From assembly GCF_033406955.1 (NCBI RefSeq), contig NZ_CP137734.1, positions 2,046,001 through 2,110,000 on the forward strand: 64,000 nucleotides of DNA, in the 5' to 3' direction. Both the position numbers and the translations under genes were made by a program. Source of the DNA: Streptomyces violaceoruber (GTDB lineage Bacteria; Actinomycetota; Actinomycetes; Streptomycetales; Streptomycetaceae). Shown piece by piece: positions 27,101 to 34,159 of this stretch (positions within the stretch are counted from its first letter, which is position 1; each line of letters begins with the position of its first letter). The notes beneath the pieces are model-generated. The model was given only the letters and a program-made list of their open reading frames with translations. It was not told the DNA's origin and made no database searches.

Positions 27101-28733
27101 GGGCGTCGGTGAACACCGCTGGCTCCGCCGGCCGGGGCACACGGTGACGGCCCCCTGAGCTGTCCACGAGCCAGCGGCTCGACAGCAAGGAAGAGTAGAT
27201 ATTCGAGGCAAGTCCCACCGCGGCGAGGCGGATGTTCGCCTGCGGCGACCGGGTCTCGTCGTCGAGGAGGCGCAACGCGTCGTAAAGGTCCACCGTCACG
27301 GGAACCGCACTGTCGTGGTGCTCCCAGTCCGCCAGCACCTCCCGCCATCGACCGTCCTCGTCCCGCGCCACCTTGGGCAGCACGGCGGTCCGCTCGGCGA
27401 CGCGGGAGATCTCTTCTTCGGTGACCACGCCCACCAGCGTCTCGTCCTCCACCGCGAGATCATCCAGGCCAAGCGGCCCGTACCCCGGGACGTCCAGAAC
27501 GAGACCGTGGGACACGCCCGCCCTGGCACGGTCGAGGAGTAGTCGCTCCAGCGCGGCGACCGGGTCGCGGGAGTCGCGCACGTCGTCGGGGAGCGGCACG
27601 GCGCGCCAGGCCCGTGCCGGATCCCGCCGAAACTGCCACAGGGCGGCGGCCGTCCACAGGTCACCCACCAGTTCATGCAGTGCGCGGTTCCACGGGGTGT
27701 CGTCGAGCGCCTGACGGCTGGCGATCGGATCGAACTGGGCGCTGATACAGAGGGACAGAGCGGTGTCCGCGACCGGAAGACCGGCGTAGATCCGCCCAGC
27801 GTCATCGGGGCCGAGAGGAAGAGCCACAGCGATTGCGGTGGTGGACCCCACCGCCTTGTGAGACCGGGTGATCCCGAAGGGGCTGGGAACGGTCGTACGG
27901 CAGATCAACCACCGGGACCCGTCACCGGCGCGTGCCTCGCCGGTCTCCACCTCGGCGCTCTGCCCGCCCACCACGGCCTCGAACGGCTCGCCGGTCTCAC
28001 GGTCGAGCGCCAGCCGGTGCCGGACACGACCTTGCTCGTCCAGGTGCGTGACGCTGCCGACACTGCCGAGGAAGAGCAGCGCGCTGTCTCCCCACGCGGC
28101 AAGCCACGCGTCCACCTCGTCCGCGCCGAGCACGCCCGGCTCTAGTGGAACCCGGAGAACCGTCCAGGTGTCGCCCGCGAACCAGTCAGGCAACGGGAAC
28201 GGCCTGGCCACGGCGATGTCAGGATCGCCGACCCGGAACCGGTAATGCCCGCAGTGAACCTCCAGATGCGGGGAGAGGGACTGGAGGGTCATCAGGCCGA
28301 TCCCGAACCTACCGGTGGATTCCGCCTGCTCTGCCTTGCTCGTCAGCCAGGGCATCGCCAGGGCCAAAACGTCCGGCAACCGTACGGGACTGCCGTTGTG
28401 GGCGACGAGGAGTTCACATCCCCACATCAGAATGCGTACGTCCGTGGCGCCGAGGTCCTCGGCGTTCTGCACGATCTCCGAGAGCCCCTGGAGACGGTCG
28501 CTCGACAAATTCCCCGCGTGATCTCGGGTACGTCTCAACGCGTGCCGTACTTGGCCGTCCAGTCGCGCGAACCGGCTGCCGAGTCGCTCGACCGCCGCCT
28601 CAGTCGCCGCCTCACCCTCCGGCTCCGGTACGACGGCTCCTTTTGGGATGCCCTCCATGGAGAAGAGCGCATCGGCGGACGCAATTGCCTGCTCCACCGC
28701 AGCCGTTCGACGCACCGCATCCCCCGTGCTCAT
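24153..28733 (-). CDS. Giant sacsin-type GHKL ATPase with DUF3883-like C-terminal nuclease motif
   Basis: A 1526-aa protein. Its N-terminus is an Hsp90/sacsin-like ATPase: N-box LSEIVQNAEDLGA at 84-96, HNG at 112-114 and GRFGIGL at 141-147. A long middle region is unassigned. A Pro/Ala-rich linker with coiled-coil-like Arg/Glu sequence follows (EAERERRLRELGSEVDQRR). The last 120 residues hold ALSRFYELKAYKD (Glu1444, Lys1446), as in DUF3883 PD-(D/E)XK-like domains. ATG at 28733 follows GTGGGGG. It converges on the methyltransferase-HsdS-HEPN operon. ATPases of this kind with DUF3883 tails occur in anti-phage loci, so a sensing ATPase and nuclease is the best guess. Confidence 0.78.
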   Translation of the reverse strand: MSTGDAVRRTAAVEQAIASADALFSMEGIPKGAVVPEPEGEAATEAAVERLGSRFARLDGQVRHALRRTRDHAGNLSSDRLQGLSEIVQNAEDLGATDVRILMWGCELLVAHNGSPVRLPDVLALAMPWLTSKAEQAESTGRFGIGLMTLQSLSPHLEVHCGHYRFRVGDPDIAVARPFPLPDWFAGDTWTVLRVPLEPGVLGADEVDAWLAAWGDSALLFLGSVGSVTHLDEQGRVRHRLALDRETGEPFEAVVGGQSAEVETGEARAGDGSRWLICRTTVPSPFGITRSHKAVGSTTAIAVALPLGPDDAGRIYAGLPVADTALSLCISAQFDPIASRQALDDTPWNRALHELVGDLWTAAALWQFRRDPARAWRAVPLPDDVRDSRDPVAALERLLLDRARAGVSHGLVLDVPGYGPLGLDDLAVEDETLVGVVTEEEISRVAERTAVLPKVARDEDGRWREVLADWEHHDSAVPVTVDLYDALRLLDDETRSPQANIRLAAVGLASNIYSSLLSSRWLVDSSGGRHRVPRPAEPAVFTDAPRGLGASLGFSREVHPAFLADTDEARSVRTWLRKREALLTDADAVAVIRRLAAIGAAGSGGPNALRLTDDQLIELRDGFARVPDHERETLGRDVGHAIRLQGHRYDRAGKREDIDVAPARAYLPARLDSSEREESFAFAAGRTAGLVWLRPRYAEVLQRGGAGMGARKFLRLLGAETAPRLRRHPGARERFTQSPKGVPAEVISGPRARTDALRVLEATFTLDDYESPDLRAVASGIAAEQDPQLRRRRAAALFHVLGRAWSRFSDHDEVDAVYDYYAWQNRGRTAAFWLWQLRDTPWLDAGNGATSAPTRLRMRTTGTVAVYGADDERFLHPEIQQLVGRRSDVLRALGISAEARTEDLVECLQRLRRREEEGGDRDVPAALILYQALAERAFGRGAGASGEMSLGSVLRAFGEGSGLVLTDSGWCRPSQCLRGAPLFGPLRAFAPTFPGSEEFWQRLAVRLPTVDDATAVIKELAQRDRKQGRDEPDGTTQSIVLETLKMLAALGRTHPGALTAKRLGRLPLWTTQGWRSKRPVYAVEDPVVAEALGRERAVWCPGAELEQFRPLIGALRVSELAAEHVSVYSPGPAPADPDATALVRSAVTHLREDLQRNAASVAQSLDCSWDQLADLTVCIAPHLACCLDLPDVGETVHVPVDAGIDWSSGTLYVRDTAALKRTSGVGRSIAARFPGSRREVALAWGAACDQAEKGRTAVQLSLADDQVRRDREAAEAERERRLRELGSEVDQRRAAFKAEASTMPGTPPTAVILLPAPSTPPPAGPAAPPVPPAAPPRRLVDPGRLRLVDPSGIITPPKPSAAGAPSARPSGYTSGTSGLPQPRAGSAIPQQHTPPRPYTGTEQEKVALDVVRKALATDDDWLRDLRAQRGLGADAVDALSRFYELKAYKDAEPDTVLLTPAEFQRAAESDDFFLVIVSGLEAGTGPVSVRIIPQPLHQLTCRPSSSVTVTGIRGAHSRVYQLEEDR

Positions 28734-28937
28734 CTGCGCCCCCACGTACCTCGACACTCCCTGCGACACAGGGTAACGAGGCCAGCGCAATCAGCACACG
28801 TCTATCCGAGACCTGTCGCTGTATAGCTCAAGTCCATAGAGCAGACCTAACGCGCTACTCGACGGGCTGAGCCCGAAAAGTCGATTGGCCCGCGCCATCC
28901 GGTCCTAGCACCTCAACCTCACACTCCGTCAGGAACA

Positions 28938-28958
28938 GCGTCGAACGAGCGTCAAGAC
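28938..28958 (+). repeat. Left arm repeat of att-like site B
   Basis: GCGTCG, three bases, then GAGCGTCAAGAC. The second repeat starts 80 bp before the CAGGT box at 29027, the same distance as at site A. Confidence 0.7.
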
Positions 28959-29072
28959 ATGCCTTGAACCCGTCCCTGACGGAGTTGAGCAGAGCGTTCT
29001 GGACTCACGCTCCCGTTGTGAAACCGCAGGTGAACCACGCGGCGACTACCTACAGCAGGCTCCACGCGGTGA

Positions 29073-29195
29073 ACTTCGGAAAACAGGTCGAGCACCGTCG
29101 AGCACACCTGAAGAACCCGATAAAACCGCAGGTCAGAGCCCCTTCTGGGCAGGCTCAAGAATCGCCACGCACTCCACGTGCGACGTCATCGGAAA
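29073..29195 (-). repeat. Att-like core B: perfect 123-bp copy of the RNA methyltransferase 3' end
   Basis: Identical base for base to 59617-59739. The minus strand encodes FPMTSHVECVAILEPAQKGL and stop, the C-terminus of the RNA methyltransferase, with about 50 bp of 3' flank. To its right the sequence continues as GATGTCGG, as at site A, rather than as the native gene. Boxes at 29027, 29129 and 29227 are spaced 102 and 98 bp. Confidence 0.92.
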
Positions 29196-29274
29196 GATGT
29201 CGGTCCGCGGCCGCTGAGAGAAAGACCAGGTCAGAGCGGGTTTCTCGACTCGCCCTGCATCGAATGGGTGCCGT

Positions 29275-29296
29275 GAGCGTCAAACGAGCGTCACGG
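29275..29296 (+). repeat. Right arm repeat of att-like site B
   Basis: GAGCGTCA, three bases, then GAGCGTCACGG. It is 48 bp from the start of the box at 29227, as at site A. Confidence 0.7.
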
Positions 29297-29416
29297 TCGA
29301 CAGACCATCCGCGTGGGACGCGGAGCTACGGCAGATGCCCGGACTCAGGTGGAATCGGTGGTCCGCTACCTCCGCAGACAGCAGCAAGCCCGTGAACAAC
29401 AGCATCGGCCTCGGAG

Positions 29417-29690
29417 GTGAGACTGGAGGAATGCGCCGTCGGTGTCCTGGCTGTGCTGACCATGCTGCCCGGGCCGGACATGGCCGTCGTGACCAGACGG
29501 GCCGCCACCTCCGGCTGTCAGGACGGGCTACGGACAGCGGGCGAGATCACCGCGGGGCTCCTGGTCTGGAGCGTGCTGCCGGCCTCACCGCCGTCCTGAC
29601 CTCGCGTCAGCCACCGCGTACACGGGGGTCGAACTGGTCGGTGACGGTCCAGTCTGATGAGCAACGTCTTCCAGCCGAAGACTGCCCGGC
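29417..29690 (+). pseudogene. LysE-family exporter remnant
   Basis: VGVLAVLTMLPGPDMAVVTR and CQDGLRTAGEITAGLLVW match the start of LysE/RhtB amino-acid exporters. The frame is then interrupted, and a later family piece (MSNVFQPKTA) appears at 29657. Most membrane helices are missing. Confidence 0.6.
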
Positions 29691-29765
29691 CCCCTCACCA
29701 CGGTCTCCCCCGCTCCGACGGCACTCGCCACGTCGGTCATCATGGGTGCACTTCTCATGCCTGCG

Positions 29766-31034
29766 TCAAGGTCGCTCTCGATAAGCCTTGTCTAGAGCGG
29801 ACAAGGCCCCTCCAATGTCCGTGATCCCGGAGAAGAGAGCTTTGACCTGGGCGAAATGTGTTTGCTGAACGGCGGAGTTCGGCCAGCGCTGATCCATGAA
29901 GGGAACGGTAGTTCCGGCCTTCTGCCGCTCCGCGACTTCCCTGATCGCGGAGTCGACGGTGAAGGAGGGGTTCGGGATGGCGGGGAGGGTGGCGCCGGAG
30001 CGGTTGTACAGGTTCTGTCCGCGAGCGGAGCCCAGGAAGTCGATGAAAGCGAAGGCTTCCTTGCGGTGTCTTGTGTCGGGGTTGAGGCCATAGGCGGCCG
30101 ATACGGCACCGGGCATCCGTGTGTCGTCGGGGTCATCTGTGGCCGGCAGTGCGGTCATACGCAGTGTCAGGCCAGGGGCGGCGGCGCGTAGCTCGGACAG
30201 TACGCTCGCGACCTGGACGACTCCCACGGCCCGGCCCGTAGCCACCTGGTCGAGCGTTTCCTCGTACGTGGTGTCCAGTGGGTCGGCGTTGAAGCAGCCG
30301 CGCCCGTCCATCTCCATGTATTTGCGCAGGGCGGTTCGCCAGCCGGAGTTGGCGAAGGTTTCCTTGCCGAGTTCCATGTCGGTGTCGAAGTCCGGTTCGT
30401 CGGCGTAGACGGTTGTCGCGACCAGGGCGTAGGTGATGAGTTGGGTGACCCAGGGGGTGGCGTTGCCCAGGGCGAGGAGGACCTTGCCGTGGTCGCGGGC
30501 CTTGTCGCAGAGGGTGAGGAGTTCTGTCCAGGTCCGAGGGGGTGCTCCTCCGATGGCCTCCAGTGCTTCCGTGGAGAAGACCGTTCCGATGCCGCTGAAG
30601 GTCACAGGTACCGCGAACGTGCTGCCGTTCACGTCAGTGACCGGTTTGACGCCTATGGGCATCGTGCGGTTGAAGCGGCGAAGGCTCAGGTTCTCCAGCA
30701 GGTCGTCGTGTTCCAGCGCGGTGACGGAGGCGGGATTGCCGTTGCCGGGCCAGACGGTGAACACGTCGGGGCCGTCACCCGCGCGGAGCCGGCCTGGCAG
30801 TTTCTGCTGGAGGTCGCCGGTGTCGGAGTAGTCGACCGTGACGTGTGTGTCGGGGTTGAGGCGGTGGAACTCGGCGACAACGGCGTCCATCGCGGACCTA
30901 TCGGTGACGCTTGCCCTGACCGACAACTCGACCGGCCCGTCCTGTTCGGTCCCGAACGGGCCGCATCCGGTGGTCGTGGTGGCCGCGAGCGCCAGGCTGA
31001 TGGCGAGGCCGAGCAGGTGTGAGGTGCGTGTCAC
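29766..31034 (-). CDS. Sugar ABC transporter substrate-binding lipoprotein (family 1)
   Basis: A 422-aa extracellular binding protein. The signal peptide ends in a lipobox (ATTTTGC), giving a lipid-anchored cysteine. The mature part has the family-1 pattern VELSVRASVTDRSAMDAVVA, AGDGPDVFTVWPGNG and GIGTVFSTEALEAIGG. GTG at 31034 has GGAG four bases upstream. It lies downstream of the GH3 gene on the same strand and has no permease beside it. It may feed the permeases at 36862-38660 or be a leftover binding protein. Confidence 0.85.
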   Translation of the reverse strand: MTRTSHLLGLAISLALAATTTTGCGPFGTEQDGPVELSVRASVTDRSAMDAVVAEFHRLNPDTHVTVDYSDTGDLQQKLPGRLRAGDGPDVFTVWPGNGNPASVTALEHDDLLENLSLRRFNRTMPIGVKPVTDVNGSTFAVPVTFSGIGTVFSTEALEAIGGAPPRTWTELLTLCDKARDHGKVLLALGNATPWVTQLITYALVATTVYADEPDFDTDMELGKETFANSGWRTALRKYMEMDGRGCFNADPLDTTYEETLDQVATGRAVGVVQVASVLSELRAAAPGLTLRMTALPATDDPDDTRMPGAVSAAYGLNPDTRHRKEAFAFIDFLGSARGQNLYNRSGATLPAIPNPSFTVDSAIREVAERQKAGTTVPFMDQRWPNSAVQQTHFAQVKALFSGITDIGGALSALDKAYRERP

Positions 31035-31183
31035 GGACGGACTCCGGGCGGGAAGGAGGAATGAGGTTGGCTGGCGCGAGGCGTGGGGTGTCAGGGCCGG
31101 ATCGGCCGGCGGCGGCTCGTGTGACGTTCACTCGACCGTGCAGCGGTCACACGAGCCGCCCGCGCCCCAGGGGCCGACGGTGG

Positions 31184-33661
31184 TCAGCCGAGTGTGAGGG
31201 CACGCTGTGCGGTGACGGCGCGGGAGGAACGCGCCGTCGCGAAGGTGTAGACACCCGGGGTGAGCGTCATTGCGCCCGACGACCAGACGCTGAGGTCCTG
31301 GACCGGGATCGTCAGGCTCAGTCGCTTGGAGCCGGCCGCTGGAAGGGTGACCTTCTGGAACGCGACCAGGCGGCGAGGCTCTGCCGCCGCCGAGGCGGGA
31401 AGCGTGGCGTAGACCTGGAGGACCTCTGTGCCCTCGCGCCGTCCGGTGTTGGTCACGGTGACCTCGACGATGACCTGCTGGGCGGCCTTGTCGTAGGTGG
31501 CTTCCAGGGAGCCGTGCGCGAAGGTCGTGTAGGACAGGCCGTGGCCGAAGGGGAAGCGGGGTTCCTGCTTCCTGGCGTCGTAGAAGCGGTAGCCGACGGC
31601 GATGCCCTCGTCGTAGGAGACGGTGCCGCTCGTGCCCGGGTAGGTGGCGGGGGTGGTGCCGGGGCCCTGGGTGGCGTCGGTGGGGAAGGTCACCGGGAGG
31701 CGGCCGGCCGGGTCGCTGTCGCCGAAGAGGACGGCGGCGATGGCGGTGCCGGCACCGCGGCCCGCGTACCACGTCTGCACGACGGCCTCCACGTCATTGA
31801 GCCAGGGGGTGGCGACGGGGCCGTCGGTGTTGAGGACGACGATCGTGCGGGGGTTTGCGGCGGCGACGGCGGTGATGAGCTGGTCCTGGTCGCCGGGCAG
31901 TGCGTATCCGTCGTGGTCCATGCCCTCGCCGGCGACCCGGTTCACGAAGACGACGGCGGCGTCGGCCGCGCGGGCCGCCGTCACGGCGGCGGGGATGAGG
32001 GACTCGGGCTGCCAGCCGAAGGTCAGGCCGCACGTTCCGGGTTCCGCGGTGGCGTTGTTGTAGGTGATCTCCACGGTGACGGCGCGTCCGGCGGTCAGTT
32101 CGGCGGTTCCCTGGAGCGGGTAGTCGTAGGGGCCGAGGAAGAAGCGGGCCATCTGGCGGGTGCCGGAGACGACCGTCCTGCCGTCGATCTTCAGCGTGGT
32201 CGTCCCGGACGGCAGCAGGGAGAAGCGGTGCAGGCCGGTGGAGGTCGGCGTCAGCGTGCCGGTCCACTTGGCCGACCACACCTGCGGCAGGCCCTCGACG
32301 GGGGCGGCGGTGAAGTCGACGGTGGTGTCGGTGCGGGTCGTGACCGGTGTGCCGGTGCCGTCGGCACTGGTGTAGTAGCTCGCCGTCAGGCCGGCCGCCC
32401 CGGTGGGGGTGCGCAGGACGGTGGAGGGGACCGTGGTGAGGGGGAGGTCACCCTTGGTTCCCTGGGCGTGTGTGACCTTGACGGAGCTTCCGGCGCGGGC
32501 GCGGATCGCGTCGAGCGGGGTGGTCCAGGTCCCGGGGTCCACGTATGTGGAGCCGGACACGCCGGTGAAGGTGTCGGACCCGGCCGGGCCGACGACGGCG
32601 AGCGACTTCACCGCGCTGGTGAGCGGCAGGGCCGCGGAGCGGTTGGCGAGGAGCACCGTGGAGGCGACGGCCGCCTCGTGCGCGAGGTCCTTGTGCGCCT
32701 GGGTGCTGACGTTGTCCGCGGGGGCGGGGACGGGGTGGTCGAAGAGGCCGTTCGCGAACATGGTGACGAGGATGCGCCGGGCCGCGTCGTCGAGCCGGGC
32801 GGCCGGTATCGCGCCGCCGGTGAGGGAACCCGCCGGGATCTGGACACCGCCGGGGCCGAGTCCGGCGAGGTCCATGCCGGCCCGGGCGGCGGCGACCTGG
32901 TCGTCCCCGGCCCAGAAGTCGGGCACGGTGTAGCCCTGGAGGCCCATGCCCTTCTTCAGGTCGTCGAACAGACCGGTGTGCCGTGTTGCGAACGTTCCGT
33001 TGATCTTCGGGTACGCCATCATTACGGAGGTGGCGGGGGCGGCGGCGATCACGCGGCGGAAGGGCGCCTGGTAGTACTCGTGGAGCGCTCGGTCGGACAC
33101 TTTGGTGTCGATGAAGAAGCGGTTGACTTCCTGGGTGTAGGCGGCGAAGTGCTTGAGGGTGGCCGCCATGTACTGGGACTGGATGGCCACGGTGAGGGCG
33201 GCGCCCAGCCGTCCGGCGAGCACCGGGTCCTCGCCCATGGCTTCGGCCTGACGGCCGAAGTGCCAGGTGCGGGTCAGGTCGATGGTGGGGCCGAGGGCGT
33301 TGTTGTACCCCTTGGCCCGGCCCTCGATGCCGATGGCCTTCCCGATCCGGCCGGCGAGCGCCTCGTCGAAGGTGGCCGCCTGGGCCACGGGTACGGGGAA
33401 GGCGGTGACGCCCGTCTCGCCGCGCAGCCCTGCAGAGGCGTCGACCATGGTGAGGGCGGGGATGCCGAGGTGGGCCACGGCGGCGAAGTCGCAGCGTACG
33501 AGGGCCTCTTTCTCGCCGGCCGTCATACGGGCGAGCAGTTCGGCGGCCCGGTCCTGCGCCACGGTCCGTGGCGCGGCGACCGCTCGGTTGGTGACCGCGG
33601 GAGCCATGCTTGCGGCCAGGGCCGTGAAGGCTGCGGCAGAGAGGAACGTTCGTCGGTTCAC
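31184..33661 (-). CDS. Secreted family 3 glycoside hydrolase (beta-glucosidase-like) with PA14 domain
   Basis: An 825-aa enzyme. It begins NRRTFLSAAAFTALAASMAP, a twin-arginine-type signal peptide. The GH3 N-domain shows substrate-binding KHF (170-172) and the putative nucleophile Asp248 in TVPDFWAGDD, where most members read SDW. The C-domain contains VVLNTDGPVATPWL and the fibronectin-like end LTPGVYTFA. An inserted PA14 domain lies around residues 425-550 (GLTASYYTSADGTGTPV). It probably removes beta-linked glucose or xylose from plant glycosides, next to the rhamnosidase and sugar importer. Confidence 0.88.
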   Translation of the reverse strand: MNRRTFLSAAAFTALAASMAPAVTNRAVAAPRTVAQDRAAELLARMTAGEKEALVRCDFAAVAHLGIPALTMVDASAGLRGETGVTAFPVPVAQAATFDEALAGRIGKAIGIEGRAKGYNNALGPTIDLTRTWHFGRQAEAMGEDPVLAGRLGAALTVAIQSQYMAATLKHFAAYTQEVNRFFIDTKVSDRALHEYYQAPFRRVIAAAPATSVMMAYPKINGTFATRHTGLFDDLKKGMGLQGYTVPDFWAGDDQVAAARAGMDLAGLGPGGVQIPAGSLTGGAIPAARLDDAARRILVTMFANGLFDHPVPAPADNVSTQAHKDLAHEAAVASTVLLANRSAALPLTSAVKSLAVVGPAGSDTFTGVSGSTYVDPGTWTTPLDAIRARAGSSVKVTHAQGTKGDLPLTTVPSTVLRTPTGAAGLTASYYTSADGTGTPVTTRTDTTVDFTAAPVEGLPQVWSAKWTGTLTPTSTGLHRFSLLPSGTTTLKIDGRTVVSGTRQMARFFLGPYDYPLQGTAELTAGRAVTVEITYNNATAEPGTCGLTFGWQPESLIPAAVTAARAADAAVVFVNRVAGEGMDHDGYALPGDQDQLITAVAAANPRTIVVLNTDGPVATPWLNDVEAVVQTWYAGRGAGTAIAAVLFGDSDPAGRLPVTFPTDATQGPGTTPATYPGTSGTVSYDEGIAVGYRFYDARKQEPRFPFGHGLSYTTFAHGSLEATYDKAAQQVIVEVTVTNTGRREGTEVLQVYATLPASAAAEPRRLVAFQKVTLPAAGSKRLSLTIPVQDLSVWSSGAMTLTPGVYTFATARSSRAVTAQRALTLG

Positions 33662-34159
33662 AGCGGCTCTCCGGACTGAGATGGCGGCAGTACGACGCGC
33701 CGCCGCGGGTTGGGGGGAGGTGAGGCCGGCCGAGGGGTCAGGTCACGGCCGGCCCCGGCTCGATGGGGCTCTGGGAGCAGCCGCGTGGTCGCGGAGCCCC
33801 GAGGGATCGCATTTCCCTTTTTTCACTTCTCGGCGGCAGAGTACTCGCCGCGTCCCACGGTGAGCTCTCGGCGCCACGGCCGTATTCGGCCACGAAGTTC
33901 TTCCCAGCAGGCTGGAAACTATGGCCTCCTCCGAGGCAAGGTCAACCCTCCGGGACCTCCTCTTTAAAATAGACCCTGACCAGCAGGTTACCGCCTTGGA
34001 ATTTTAATAGGGTCCTGAAATTTCAATTGAACGGACCGATGGAATTCTCTGCCATCGACGCCCTGGATGATCTGAATTCACAAGACAAATAGCAGACACA
34101 TAGCAGCCCGACTCATCGCGTGATGCGTCGGGCTGTCCCTCTTCGCGTACGGGAGACGG
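33662..34159. other. AT-rich intergenic region between GH3 and rhamnosidase genes
   Basis: 498 bp. The part at about 33950-34100 is strikingly AT-rich for this genome and includes the palindrome TGAAATTTCA at 34016-34025. It should carry the promoter of the GH3 gene. The rhamnosidase terminator is at its right edge. No gene is seen. Confidence 0.5.
34104..34135 (-). terminator. Terminator of the rhamnosidase operon
   Basis: CAGCCCGAC and GTCGGGCTG form a perfect 9-bp stem starting 25 bases after the rhamnosidase stop codon. Confidence 0.7.

Larger units (their letters stand above)
28734..29765. other. Island junction: att-like site B and a LysE remnant
   Basis: About 1 kb without an intact gene. 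It contains the promoter region of the large ATPase gene, the complete repeat cluster of site B (28938-29296) and a broken LysE-family exporter fragment. Confidence 0.6.
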
